This document shows positions 51,965-63,500 of a stretch of 64,000 bases of DNA, one piece after another. The stretch comes from Nocardia amamiensis NBRC 102102. Lineage in GTDB: Bacteria; Actinomycetota; Actinomycetes; Mycobacteriales; Mycobacteriaceae. Where the stretch lies: the NCBI RefSeq assembly GCF_001612745.1, contig NZ_BDBA01000019.1:1-64000 (forward strand). Direction: 5' to 3'. Both the position numbers and the translations under genes were made by a program. How positions within the stretch are numbered: the first letter of the stretch is position 1; each line of letters opens with the position of its first letter. A model generated the notes under the pieces. The model made no database searches, had not been told where the DNA came from, and saw nothing but the letters and a program-made list of their open reading frames with translations.

Positions 51965-52320
51965 GACCCCGCCCCGATCAGGCCGACGACAAGGCCGAGC
52001 AGCCAGATCGAACCGACCACCGCACTCGCCGCCAACGCGGCGGCGAGTGCGCCGAACTGGGCCGACACCACCATCCGCGGCGTGAACCGATCGACCAGCG
52101 GTACCAGTAGCGCCAGCCCCGCCGGATAGCCGAGCGGCCCGCACGCCAGAGCCGTGCCGACCGCTGCGAGCGACGCCTGAAGTGAACCGGCCACTTCCGC
52201 GATGGCCGGTTGCAGCGGATAGATACTGGCGGTGCCGAGCGCAGCCGCGAGCGCCATGAACCAAACGACGGGCGTCCGCAGCGCAGCGACCCGTTCGTCC
52301 GGAATCAGATCGATGTGCAT
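51965..52320 (-). pseudogene. N-terminal remnant of an MFS transporter gene
   Basis: From ATG 52320 the frame reads MHIDLIPDERVAAL and then about four membrane helices of an MFS drug-efflux-like transporter (YPLQPAIAEVAGSLQ, GPLGYPAGLALLVPLVDRFTPR). It ends near VVGLIGAGS around 51970, where a normal MFS protein would have eight more helices. The frame continues without a stop into unrelated sequence and on into the two-transmembrane gene. The rest of the transporter was not found in the window, so the gene was cut by a deletion or insertion. Confidence 0.65.
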
Positions 52321-52572
52321 TGCACCGACGCTAGGAGCACCGAGCCCACGCTTCCGGCGGAAAAGGACGCGATCGTTGCCACCGTCGGACGCGTCCTGAC
52401 GCCTGCACAGCCCCGCTCGCCGCGGCCTGTCGTGAGCACCCTCGGTTGTCACCGAGGTGGCCCGTCGGGGCCGAGCGTCGCGTTGTTGCAGACCGCCGCC
52501 GAACGCGTTGGCCCGTATCTTCGCCACCACACTGAGTGGCGCGCCGCTGTGAGGAGAGTTTCTCTGGCGGTG

Positions 52573-53352
52573 CTAATCGCGCCAGACGGGTGGGCGCTTC
52601 GCTAGGAAGGCCGCCATACCTTCGCGGGCGCCGGGGAGGTGAGCCGCGGCGGCCATGACTTCCAGGGCAAGGGCGTAGGCATCTGCTTCGGGGCGGTCGA
52701 GCTGGCCGTAGAGAGTGCGTTTGCCCAGTGCCTTGCTGGCCCGGCTGCCTCGAGTAGCGCGGGCGAGCAACTCGCCCACGGCGGTGTCCAGCTCGGCGTC
52801 TGGCACCGCTCGGTTGATCAGACCCCACTGTTCGGCGGTGCGGGCATCGATCGGGTCGCCGGTGAGGGCCAGTTCCATCAGGCGTTTACGGCCGACGGCC
52901 CGGGCCACCGGTACCGCGGGAGTGTGGCAGAACCAGCCCCCCTTTCCGCCGGGGAGCGCGAAACCGGCCGATTCGGCGGCGACGGCGAGATCGCATGAGG
53001 CCACCAGCTGGCAGCCGGCGGCCGTGGCCAGACCTTGCACCCGGGCGATCACCACCTGCGGCACCGACTCGATGGTCGACATGAGCTCGATGCACAGTGT
53101 GAGCAGTTCCCGCACGCCGAGCAGGTCGCGCGCCGCGACGTCGGCGAAATCATGTCCCGCCGAGAACACCGGACCACGCGCCCCGAGCACTATCCCGGTG
53201 GCGTCGGTCTCGCCGGCAGCCCGGAACGAGGCGAGCAGTTCGGCGAGATGCTCGCCCGACAGCGCATTGCGCTGCTCCGGCCGGTTCATGGTGATGCGTA
53301 CCGTGTCGCCGTCCCGCGCGACGAGCACGTGCCGATACTCCAAGGCGGTCAT
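52573..53352 (-). CDS. Enoyl-CoA hydratase/isomerase (crotonase), ECHDC3-like
   Basis: 259 residues from ATG 53352, which has GGAG 4 bases upstream. Crotonase features: MNRPEQRNALSGEHL, the oxyanion-hole stretch RGPVFSAGHDFADV, and VQGLATAAGCQLVASCDLAVA. FALPGGKGGWFCHTPAV is the motif of the ECHDC3-type subgroup, whose usual catalytic glutamates differ from those of true hydratases. Acts on acyl-CoA thioesters; exact reaction unknown. Confidence 0.88.
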   Translation of the reverse strand: MTALEYRHVLVARDGDTVRITMNRPEQRNALSGEHLAELLASFRAAGETDATGIVLGARGPVFSAGHDFADVAARDLLGVRELLTLCIELMSTIESVPQVVIARVQGLATAAGCQLVASCDLAVAAESAGFALPGGKGGWFCHTPAVPVARAVGRKRLMELALTGDPIDARTAEQWGLINRAVPDAELDTAVGELLARATRGSRASKALGKRTLYGQLDRPEADAYALALEVMAAAAHLPGAREGMAAFLAKRPPVWRD

Positions 53353-53417
53353 ATCTCCACCGTAGGTCTCTACGGGCTCCGACACGACACCTCCGGAGTG
53401 ATCGGCCCAGGACGAGA

Positions 53418-53852
53418 CTAGGACGGAATGGCGCCGAGTTGTTGCATCTGCGAGAAGACATCGACGACTCCCCATATCTCGGCGATTCGACCGCCTGCGA
53501 AGCGGACGATGAAGATCTCGTTGTATGTGACGGGTTTGCCGGTTGGTGGCATGCCCCGGTACTCGCCCTGGTGGGTCCCGGTAACCGTATTCCTGAAGAC
53601 GACCTTGTCCTCCTCAGCGATCGCATCCTCGATCGCGACGTGAATGTCGGGGAACGCGCGAAGGAGCACCACCCACACTTGCTTCAGTGCCTGCGCCCCC
53701 GTCGCGTCCATCGGCACTGGCGCGTGGAACAGCATGTCCGGTTCGACGACCTCGTCGATCGTCTTCGCGACGAGTTCCGCATCGCCGCTGTTGACGGCGT
53801 CGTGGAGGCGGCTGAACGTCGCTTTGTTGCTTGTTGCTCGGGCTGTCGACAT
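53418..53852 (-). CDS. SnoaL-like polyketide-cyclase-fold protein
   Basis: A 144-residue protein. FSRLHDAVNSGDAELV, VEPDMLFHAPVP, AFPDIHVAIEDAIAEEDKVVFR and GTHQGEYRGMPPTGK are classic SnoaL-like ester-cyclase features. It lies 22 bases after the unknown 338-residue gene and probably belongs to the DyP operon. Likely binds or isomerises a small hydrophobic compound. Confidence 0.85.
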   Translation of the reverse strand: MSTARATSNKATFSRLHDAVNSGDAELVAKTIDEVVEPDMLFHAPVPMDATGAQALKQVWVVLLRAFPDIHVAIEDAIAEEDKVVFRNTVTGTHQGEYRGMPPTGKPVTYNEIFIVRFAGGRIAEIWGVVDVFSQMQQLGAIPS

Positions 53853-53874
53853 GCAAATTCTCCTCGGAGCGGTG

Positions 53875-54891
53875 TCACTTCATGAGCGCGACGTTGCGCC
53901 AGAGGTTGACGAGGCTTTCCGTTCCGCCGAACAGGGTCGTGAAGTTGGTGGAGTCGATCATCACGATGTCGCCGGCGCGCTGGTCGGTGGGCGGCAACCA
54001 GATCAGGGTGTTGAATTCTGTGTTGCCCTCGGCGGTGAAAGGGTGGGGTCGGCCGAGGTCGATGGGTTGGCGGGCGAGCAGCCGCACGGATTCGCTTGCG
54101 GATGTGGTGAGGTGGTAATGCGGGAGGTGGGGGTGGAAATTGAGAGTGGTCACGTTGTCGAGCAACTGCAGATCGTCGAGGTCGCGGAAGGTGGTCAATG
54201 GCGCAATGGATTTCGCATCTCCGACGACGGCGGGGCGGAGCCCGTACATGTTGTACACCGGAACGTCGAGGGCTTTCATCAGTGAGCGGGTGTAGGCGCT
54301 GAAGCGTTGTTGGCGTGGCACCAGCGGGTCGCCGTGGTGTTCGTATTCGACTTGGCGTTGCCGGAGGTCATCGGTGCAGCCGACGTCGTGGTGTGGCGCC
54401 AGGAGCAGACAGGTCTCTTCGCGTTGTAACCACTCGTGGATGGCTGCGATCTCGTCGGGCTCGGCTTCTGCCTGACCGACTATGTGGTCGAGCCCGAAGA
54501 TCATGAGGGTATCGGTGTCGGCGAGGATGCGTTCGTCGATCGGTAGTTCGAACCCGGCTTGATCGATGCGCTGAAAGACGGCGACGGAGTGGCCGGTGGC
54601 CTCTCCGGCGACCTGCTGGAAGGTGAGCGTGGAGCGGTGGAACAGCTCCAGCGTCCCCGCGATGCCTTGCAGGAAGTGGGCGGTGTCGTATTCGGGTGTC
54701 TCGTAGGCCGGCCACGTGGCCTGGCGCACTTCGGTCATGGTGGAGAAGCGGTTGTCCAGCGCGGCGGGGTCGCGCTGGGCTTCCCAGGGGTAGCTCCAGG
54801 TCCAGTAAATGCTCAATCGGCGTTTGCCGCGAGTGTAGGGACGGGGCAGCTGGGATTGGTTGTAGGTGCGCGCCGGGGTGATGGTGCTCAT
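53875..54891 (-). CDS. Unknown protein encoded with DyP peroxidase
   Basis: A 338-residue soluble protein. It starts MSTITPARTYNQSQLPRP and contains IYWTWSYPWEAQRD, several histidine-rich stretches (LLLAPHHDVGC, NFHPHLPHYHL) and the final segment TLIWLPPTDQRAGDIVMIDSTNFTTLFGG. A GATase-like or ThuA-like fold is possible from LMIFGLDHIVGQAE and the HHD segment, but I do not recognise the family. Its start overlaps the end of the DyP gene by 4 bases. Probably handles the substrate or a metal or heme ligand for DyP. Confidence 0.7.
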   Translation of the reverse strand: MSTITPARTYNQSQLPRPYTRGKRRLSIYWTWSYPWEAQRDPAALDNRFSTMTEVRQATWPAYETPEYDTAHFLQGIAGTLELFHRSTLTFQQVAGEATGHSVAVFQRIDQAGFELPIDERILADTDTLMIFGLDHIVGQAEAEPDEIAAIHEWLQREETCLLLAPHHDVGCTDDLRQRQVEYEHHGDPLVPRQQRFSAYTRSLMKALDVPVYNMYGLRPAVVGDAKSIAPLTTFRDLDDLQLLDNVTTLNFHPHLPHYHLTTSASESVRLLARQPIDLGRPHPFTAEGNTEFNTLIWLPPTDQRAGDIVMIDSTNFTTLFGGTESLVNLWRNVALMK

Positions 54892-56225
54892 AATGTCATC
54901 TCGTTGTCGGTGAGCGTGCAGAGGTAACGCAGGGCGCGAAGACCCGGCAGGAAGAAGTACGCGCCACCCCGGAGAGTTGTGAACGCCGGTAATCCCGTGA
55001 TGATTTTGCGAATCGGGCGTTTGGGGATCTTGTATTCCAGGGTTCCGTCTTGATTACCGATGATCGGGTCGCGCTCGTTGCCGAGTTCGTGGAAGGTTTT
55101 GTCGTTGATCCACACGTTCTGGGCGAACTCGAATTGACGTACCAGGCTTGCACATAGCACGAAGGCCGCGATTCCGCGCTCGGCGCCGTCCTCGGGAACG
55201 CCTTCCGGGAGGTGTGGTCCGTAGGTGGCGCCCCGGCGGATCAGGCGCCGGCGTTGCATATTCACCGCGGTGTCGCGGGGATTCAGCCTGCGGATGTGCG
55301 AACCCAGCGGTGCCGCATAACCATAGGGGTCCATCTGTTTGTAGTTGAAATCGTTATTGCGCCGCATATCAGCACCGAGCTCGGGGTCGTCCTGCTCGGG
55401 GGCGAGCACCAAGGGGGCGCCGCTGCGCCAGCGGCCCATCAGTTTCGCGGCCAGCAACTCTTGCTCCTCAGGGGTGTCAGTCTGCTCGGCCAGGAAATCG
55501 CGGAATCGCCCGACGTGTTCCTGGAGGCGCCGGTAAGCCATGTAGCTGCCGTTACGCGACAACACCTCCGGTTGCGGCAGTCCAACCCGGGGACCGTCCT
55601 CGTCGGGATATCCCAGGATGAACTCCCCAGCCTTGATCGGGGCGCCCGTGCCCGGCGTCGGCTGTTCACCGGAGCCCTCGATCACCGGCTGCGACAACCG
55701 GTCGCGGTAGCCGAAATGGTCGTGCGGGTACTCCAACGGCGGAACTGCCGCCACGTCCAGCGACGACAGCACCGTCGCTCCCGCGCACCGGGCGACCAGT
55801 TGGTTGTGTGCTTGCACACAGCGAACGCGTTCGGCATCGTCCTGGGCGAAGAGTATCGCGATCGCGTGCAGGTTGTCGTCGGCCAGTCCACCGACCCAGT
55901 GGTCGGGGTGATCGAGCCCGGTGTCACCGAGGATGCCTGCTCGCGCCGCCATGCCTTGCCGGAACTCCTCGGGGAAGGTCGCCAGCGACTGCTCGGGCAC
56001 GCCGAGCGCGCGCAGCCCCGTCCAGGTGAACGCGAGTGTGACCCATCGGCGGCCGGTGCTCACGGAGCGCTGCGCGTCGGCCGCCGAGGCCACCCGGTCG
56101 ACCATGGCCGACAGCCACGCTCGCCCACCGTCGCCACTGGTGAACGACAGGAACTCGTAGCGTCCGGTCAGCGCGGGGACGCGGGTCAGCACAATGTGCT
56201 GGATGTCGTCGAGTTCGAGCATCAC
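54888..56225 (-). CDS. DyP-type heme peroxidase, atypical
   Basis: A 445-residue protein. DyP features: HDHFGYRDRLSQPVIEG in the place of the GxxDG motif (with aspartate kept but final Gly changed to Arg), GEFILGYPDEDG, and GSHIRRLNPRD with the proximal heme histidine. The ending WINDKTFHELGNERDPIIGNQDG is also typical. There is no Tat signal, so cytoplasmic. DyP enzymes oxidise dyes, lignin compounds or porphyrins with peroxide. The first gene of the operon is 14 bases upstream. Confidence 0.88.
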   Translation of the reverse strand: MMLELDDIQHIVLTRVPALTGRYEFLSFTSGDGGRAWLSAMVDRVASAADAQRSVSTGRRWVTLAFTWTGLRALGVPEQSLATFPEEFRQGMAARAGILGDTGLDHPDHWVGGLADDNLHAIAILFAQDDAERVRCVQAHNQLVARCAGATVLSSLDVAAVPPLEYPHDHFGYRDRLSQPVIEGSGEQPTPGTGAPIKAGEFILGYPDEDGPRVGLPQPEVLSRNGSYMAYRRLQEHVGRFRDFLAEQTDTPEEQELLAAKLMGRWRSGAPLVLAPEQDDPELGADMRRNNDFNYKQMDPYGYAAPLGSHIRRLNPRDTAVNMQRRRLIRRGATYGPHLPEGVPEDGAERGIAAFVLCASLVRQFEFAQNVWINDKTFHELGNERDPIIGNQDGTLEYKIPKRPIRKIITGLPAFTTLRGGAYFFLPGLRALRYLCTLTDNEMTL

Positions 56226-56239
56226 CGAACCTCGCGGTA

Positions 56240-56800
56240 CTACTGCATCTGGTCGAGCATGTCGGAGAATGCCGCCTTCACGCGCAGTGCTTTCTTGATC
56301 TCTGCTGCGGTCACATATGGGTACTCGCCGTACTCCAGGAAGCTCGGGAATTGATGCTCACGGAAGAACTTGACGACCGCATCGGTATCGGTCTTCCAGT
56401 CGTCGGGAAACCCTTCGAGGTTCACGAAGACGGTCGTGATACCTGTCGACAGGAACAGGGCAATAGCGTCCTCGACGTACTTGTCGAAGTCGGTGTCGAA
56501 TATCCCCTGATACTGGAAACACAACCCGTCACCGATGTCGAACAACACCCACCGCAGGTAGTGCAGCTGCAGCGGCGCCAGTACAGTCGGGTCTTCCTTG
56601 ACCGCGGCCTCGAGCTGCTTACCGTACTCCCGGATCGCCCCCTCCCGACCGGGTTTGACCCTCGCTATGATCGAGAAACCATAATTGGCCGGGGTGCGAG
56701 GGAATATTGGCCCGTACCGGCCGTGCTCGAGTTTGAAATACCCTTCCTTCGGAATGGCCATCGCCACCGGCTCGGACCAAACATCATCAGCTGTGGTCAT
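56240..56800 (-). CDS. Unknown protein preceding DyP peroxidase
   Basis: 186 residues from ATG 56800, with GGAGG at the right distance; an extension to 56836 is unlikely. Residues GPIFPRTPANYGFSIIARVKPGREGAIREYGKQLEAAV start a ferredoxin-like region; LHYLRWVLFDIGDGLCFQYQGIFDTDFDKYVEDAIALF forms the second half. It resembles a duplicated dimeric alpha-beta barrel, the fold of DyP and chlorite dismutase domains, but has no heme-binding histidine pattern. It is the first gene of the DyP operon. Function not known. Confidence 0.7.
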   Translation of the reverse strand: MTTADDVWSEPVAMAIPKEGYFKLEHGRYGPIFPRTPANYGFSIIARVKPGREGAIREYGKQLEAAVKEDPTVLAPLQLHYLRWVLFDIGDGLCFQYQGIFDTDFDKYVEDAIALFLSTGITTVFVNLEGFPDDWKTDTDAVVKFFREHQFPSFLEYGEYPYVTAAEIKKALRVKAAFSDMLDQMQ

Positions 56801-57541
56801 GTCCGCCTCCGTCTCCAGCGGTGTGGCTCGGACCACGGTTGCGAAGAAGTGGTCCGCATAAAGTCCGATCTATCACGATGACTCCGAGAACCATGAAATA
56901 ATTGATTCCGCGAACGACATCAGCACCGCCGCGGACGCGGGGCCCACGCTGCCGATCGGCCGGCCGGTCCGCACTATTTCCGGCCCCTACAGGTTCCTTC
57001 GTTCGAATCGAAATCAACGCGGTATCGAACAGGATCGCGAAGAGTACCGTCGCCAGCGCCGCAACTCGTGATGCCGACAGCTGGCGCAGACCCAGCCCAA
57101 ATACTGCGGACCGCCCGGCGGCGGTACTCACGCGGTGATTCTAGCAGCCGCGTTATCCGCGATCGTATTTTTGGCGGTGACCACTCCGGACCCATTCACG
57201 ACCTGGGGCGGTCTCATGGCGTCGCGGCCTACCGCAGCCGGTGGTGAGCTTTTCCTCCCGATGGACTGCGCCGACGAGTGCTTCGGAGTTATCGTTGAAG
57301 TTCCTGCTGGAGGCCGTGGTTGAGCGTCCACAAGACACCTCCCAGCTATGGCCCCGGGGACACGACATGCACGCACCGACCGAGCCGCTCGCCGACAACC
57401 TCCGCATGCCGCCGCTCGCGAATCCTGTCGTGGCGGTCGATCCCGCCGCGCTTGCGCGGTCCAGCGCGGCAGATGTCGTAATGCCTAGTCGGGAGTAACT
57501 GCCCCGAGTGGCTACGGCGCGGTCAAGATGAAGGTCTCGTC
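56801..57541. other. Divergent intergenic region of about 0.74 kb, possible small frames
   Basis: On the minus strand a frame from 57131 (about 114 residues) shows two hydrophobic stretches (VAALATVLFAILFDTALISI and INYFMVLGVIVID) but overlaps the DyP-operon start, so it is more likely a decayed membrane gene. On the plus strand a frame from 57367 to 57498 could encode a 43-residue peptide just before the NRPS. Neither is well supported. The NRPS promoter should lie here. Confidence 0.4.
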
Positions 57542-60500
57542 ATGCAACAGTCTTCCGCTCGACCGATTGATACCGGTATCGGACTGCCGGACGGCGCCTT
57601 CCCGCTTTCGGCAGCGCAACGCGGAATATGGTTCGCCCAGCACATCGCGGGCGACGTCCCGATCTCCATTGCCCAGTACGTCGACCTGGCCGGGCCAATC
57701 GACCTCGACCGGCTCGCACCGGCAGTGCGCCAGGCTGGGCGCGAGTTCGGCACCGGCTATCTGCGCCTGATAGAAAGCAATGGCTATCCGTTCCAGTGTG
57801 TCGACACCACCCTCGACGATAGTGCGCGCATCTTCGACTTCCGACGTGAGCGCGATCCTGTGGGCACCGCGCACGCCTGGATGCGCAACGAGTACTCGGC
57901 ACCCCTCGATCTGATGAACGATCGGCTGGCATGTGTCGTCATGCTGCGGATCGCCGACGAGCGGTGGTTCTGCTATTGGCGGATGCATCACATCGCGCTG
58001 GACGGCATCGGGGCGTTGGCCATGGCGCGACGCACCGGCGAGCTCTATACCGCGGCGATCGAGGGAAGGCCGCCTCCGGCCGCACAGGCCGAGGACCTCA
58101 GGAAGATCGTCGACGCCGATCTGGCGTACCGCCGCTCCGACCGTTTCGCGGCCGACCGGGAGTACTGGCTCCGGCACCTCGACGGGATGGCCGACCCGGT
58201 GAGTTTGGCGGGCCGTACCGCCGAAGTTGACGCGCACCCGAGACGCGTGGAGGGCACACTGGCGCGGGAAATGGCGGCATTGCTGGAATCGGTCGCGCAC
58301 GCGGCATCGTCCGGTGCGGCGCCTACGGTGGTCGCAGCCTTCGGCACCTATCTGGCCGCGATGACTGGTGCCCCGGAGGTGGTGTTGAGCCTACCGGTCT
58401 CTGCGCGCACGACAGCGGCGATGCGGCGCTCCGGCGGCATGATCGCCAACGTCGTCCCGGTGCGACTGAGGACTGGTCCGACCACGACCGTCGGTGAAAT
58501 GATCCATGCCGCACAGGGCGAACTGACCGGCGCGCTCCGGCGACAGCGCTACCGTCAGGAGGACATCTTCCGCGACCTCGGCTGGCCGATGGACGAGGTC
58601 GCGACGTTCGGTCCATCGGTGAACTTGATGATGCTGGACAGCAGGGTTCAGCTCGGTGCGGTCACCGGACGAGCGCACGTGCTGACGTCCGGGCTGATCG
58701 AGGACCTTTTCGTCAATCTGTACCCCGGCCTGCGTGGCGAGAGCACCCACATCGACTTCCAGGGCAACGCGAACCTGTACAGCGATACCGAATTGATCAC
58801 CCACCACAGCCGATTCCTGCGGTTCCTGCGCGAGTTTCTGGCCGCTGGACCGGACGCGACGCTGTCCACGATATCTGTCACATCCGATGACGAGCTGGCC
58901 GAGCTCGCACCGGCACGCGGACCGGCGAGCGTCACGCCGCGTGCGCTCCCCGAGATCCTCTCCGCCGGTGCGAAGATCGACCCTGATGCGATCGCTGTTC
59001 GTAACGGGGCGGCCCGTCTCACCTACCGCCAGGCCGACGAATACAGCAACCGGCTGGCACGCGTCCTGATCGCCTCCGGTGCCGGGCCGGAACACGGTGT
59101 GGTGATATCGATTCCGCGCTCGATCGATTCCGTGCTCGCGATGCTCGCGGTGGCCAAGACGGGCGCCGCCTTCGTGCCGATCGATCCGACCTACCCTCCT
59201 GACCGGATCGAGCATATGGTCGACGACAGCGGGGTCGTCGTCGGCATTACGGTGGCGGCCATACGAGAGCTGTTGCCGGATCAAATGAACTGGCTGGTCC
59301 TCGACGAGGAGGAGACCCGCCGGGACATCGCAGACCAGCATGCGGCCCCGGTGGACGATACGGTGCGGCGTGCTGCGGTGCACTTGGATCAGGTCGCGTA
59401 TATCATCTACACGTCGGGATCGACCGGTTTGCCCAAAGGCGTGCTGGTCACACATCGGGGTTTGGCAAATCTGGCCGCGAGTTCCGCGCGCAGCTTCGGT
59501 GTCGGCGCCGATTCCGTCATGGCACACGCCGTTTCGCCGAGTTTCGACATCTCGGTCGAGGAGATCCTGGTCAGCTTCGCCGCAGGCGCGACGCTCGTCG
59601 TTGTCCCGCCGTCGGCGTACGCCGGCGAAGAGATGGCGGACGTTCTTCGCGCGCAGAATGTTTCCCACTTGGACGCCACGCCAGCTGTCGTGGGATCCCT
59701 CGACCCGTCGACACTACCCAGCCTGCGCACCGTCATCGTCGGTGGTGACACCTGCCCAGACGATCTGGTGGCCAAGTGGTCCGGCCGCGCTGTGCTCAAT
59801 GGGTACGGGCCCACCGAAACCACTGTCACGGCGACGTTGAGCGACGCGTTGACACCCCGCGCGCCGGTCACGATCGGAAGCCTCGCTCGCGGTGTCTCTG
59901 CGGTCGTGCTCGATTCATGGTTGCGACCGGTGGCTTCGGGGACGATCGGTGAGCTCTACCTCGCCGGGCCAGGCGTGGCGCGCGGCTATCATCAGCGTAC
60001 GGGCCTCACCGCTAGCCGATTCGTCGCGAATCCTTACGCGCACGGCGAGCGGATGTACCGCACCGGAGACTTGGCGTGCTGGACCACGAGCTCCGGGAGG
60101 TTGGAGCTGGCTTACCGAGGCCGCAGCGACTTCCAGGTGAAGGTGCGCGGCTTCCGCATCGAGCTCGGCGAAATCGACGCCGTCCTGCAACGGCACCCGG
60201 ACGTCGACATCGCGGTCACAGTGGGCAAAGAGACCGATGCCGGTGCCCCGACCCTGGTGTCCTACGTGCTGCCCGAACCGGGTGCCGAGCCGTCTGCGGA
60301 CACGCTGAAAGCGGCTGCAGGCGAATCGCTTCCGGACTACATGGTGCCCTCGGCGGTTGTGCTTCTGGACAGTGTCCCGCTGACACCGCTGGGCAAGCTG
60401 GATCGCACGGCACTGCCCGAACCGGAGTTCGGCTCACACGCGCTCAGGGGCCGGCCGCCGTCGACTTCGCGGGAGGAGGCGCTGGCCGCGTTGTTCGCCG

Positions 60501-63500
60501 AGGTTCTCGGGCTGGACTCGGTGGACATCGATGAGAGCTTCTTCGCGCTCGGTGGCGACAGCATCATGTCCATACAGCTGGTCTCGAGGGCGAAGTCCGC
60601 AGGTATCGGCTTCAGCGCACGAGATGTGTTCGAGCGCAAGTCCGTTGCCGCACTGGCAGCGGTGTCCACCGAGGTGCATACCCCGGTAGTGCGCGAGCTG
60701 CCCGGCGGGGGAGTCGGCGCCGTCGAGCTCACACCGATCGTGCACGCGATGCTGGACCAAGGATCTACCTGGCGCCGGTTCGGTCAGGCGGTCCTGATCG
60801 GTCTTCCGGCTGACGTGGACCAGACTCGACTGGTCGGGGCCGTGCAAGCGCTCCTCGACCACCACGACCTACTGCGTTGCTCGTTACGAGACACCACCCA
60901 TGGCTGGGAATGGGTTGTCGCCCAGGTCGGTTCGGTCGAAGCAGGCACCTTGGTGGACGTCGTGACCACGAGTCGCAACGGGAACTGGACCGGCGAACAC
61001 GAATTGCAGCGCGCCGCCGACCTGCTCGATCCGGAGGCCGGAATCGTCGCGCGCTTCGTACTGATCGAACGAGCGAACGCCGCTCCACTGTGCTGGATCG
61101 TGCTGCACCACCTGGTGACCGACGCTGTCTCGTGGCGCACATTGCTGCTGGATCTGGCTACTGCCGCCGTAGGCGGTGTCCTCGCTCCGGTTGGCACCTC
61201 GTTCCGCCGTTGGGCGCGCGGACAACTCGAGCACGCGGCCGGGCGCGGTGCCGAACTGCCGATCTGGCAGCACATTCTGGCTACACCCGATCCGCCGATC
61301 GGCACGGGCACCCTCGACCCGGCCATCGACATCGCCGCCACCACGGCGACATGCCAGACCGTCATCGATTCGGACGTCGCAGCCACGGTACTCACCACAG
61401 TGCCGGACCGATTCCACTGTGGTGCAGACGATGTGCTGCTGACAGCGCTGACGATGGCGGCAAGCCGTTGGCGCGACCGAAGGTCATTGCTTTTCACGCT
61501 CGAGGGCCACGGGCGCGCGGAGGCCGTCCTGCCCGGCGCCGATGTCGCGCGCACCGTGGGCTGGTTCACCACTGCTTATCCGATGGCCATCGATCTGACG
61601 GGCATCGACCTCGGTGACGCGTTCGACGGCGGCCCGGCAGCGGGCGCCGCGATCAAGACCACGAAGCAACAGCTGCACGCGGTGCCCGACAAGGGCATCG
61701 GCTTCGGCATGCTCCGCTACCTGAACGCCGAGACCAAGAATGCGCTTGTGGACGCGCCGACACCCCAGATCAGCTTCAACTATCTGGGCCGGGCACCGAC
61801 CGGCAGCGAGACCGGACCCTGGCTGCCGCAGGGCTTCGCGGCAACGCGGGACGACCGAGCACCGATGGCCGCGGTCGTCGATATCAACGCCGTGCTGACC
61901 GATACCGGCCTGGAAGTGACATGGGCGTACGCTTCCCGGCTGCTCGGTGCGGCAGACGTCGAAGAACTCGCCGACCTCTGGGCAGCCGCGCTGCGGGCAC
62001 TGGCCGATCACGCCAGGAGCGCGGAAGCGGGAGGGCACACCCCCTGCGACTTCGACCTTGTCGCGGTGACCCAACCGCAGATCGACACCTGGGAACGCAC
62101 CTATCCCGGCCTCGCTGACATTTGGCCGCTCTCGCCATTGCAACACGGCCTGCTCTTCCATGCGCTGTACGACCTCGACGGCACCGACGGCTATACGGTG
62201 CAGTCGCTACTCACCCTGGCGGGCACTGTCGACGCCGCACGACTACGCACCGCCGCGCAGACGGTGGTGGCACGGCACGACATCCTGCGGGTCGCTTTCG
62301 TGGAGACCGACGACGGACCCCGCCAACTCGTCCTGACCGACGCCGACATCCGCTGGCAAGAGATCGACCTGACCGGAATCGCCGACGCCGAGCAACGGCA
62401 GCGCGAGCTGGACCGAGTGATCGGCCTGGACGCGAGTACCCGGTTCGAGCTGACCCGTCCTCCGCTTGTGCGCTGCACGCTCGTACGTACCGCCTCCACG
62501 CAGTACCGATTCCTGCTGACCAACCATCACCTTGTGCTCGACGGCTGGTCGACGGCGCTGCTGATGCGGGAATTGCTCACGCTGTATGCCACTGCGGGTG
62601 ACGCTTCCGCGCTACCGCCCGCGCACTCCTACCGCGAATTTCTTTCCTGGCTACACGGCCAGGACCATGCTGGGTCGACCGCCGCATGGGCGCGATACCT
62701 GACCGGCATCGACACCCCGACACGGGCCGTCTCGGCACCGGCCGGTATCGGGACGGTGGAAACCGGGATTGTCTCCATCGACCTGTCTCAGGACACTGCC
62801 GACCGATTGGAGACGGCCGCACACGAATCCGGCACCACGGCGAACACGATGGTGCAAGCGGCCTGGGCGATGCTGCTGGCCGTGCTGACCGGCCGATCCG
62901 ACGTGGTATTCGGCGCGACGGTGTCCGGCAGGCCACCCGAGCTGGCCGGTGTCGAGGAATCGATCGGCCTCTTCATCAACACGCTGCCGGTGCGCGTACG
63001 GCTCGATCCTGCAGAGAAGGCCGCCGACCTACTGGCTCGCCTGCACAGTGAGCAGGCGCGGATGATGGACCACCAGCACGTGGGGCTGGCTGCGATCCAC
63101 AAGGCGGTGGGCTTGGCCGAGTTGTTCGACACACTCACCGTTTTCCAGTCCTATCCGCTGGACCGGGACGCGTTGTCAGCGCTACCGGACATCGCGGGCG
63201 TGCGTGTGCTGGATATCGAGGGGGTCGATGCAACGCCGTATCCGTTGAATCTCATGGTGATTCCGCTCCGTCGCAGCGATGGGCACAACACCTTGCGAAT
63301 CAGCTTGAAGTACCGTGCCGACCAGTTCGCGCCGGAGGCAGCGCGCCCGCTGCTGCATCGCCTGGTCCGGCTGCTGACTCAGCTCGCAGGCGACCTACAG
63401 GCCATGGTTTCCGAGCTGCAGTACTGCGACGACGCGGAATGCGCCGCGCTGTCGCCTGTTCGTGGACCGAAGTCGGTGCCGCCGCGAACACTGCCCGAGA

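Noticed and set aside
58391-59668. 425-residue minus-strand frame in the NRPS
   Set aside because: It is antisense to the first NRPS module, whose motifs on the plus strand are complete.
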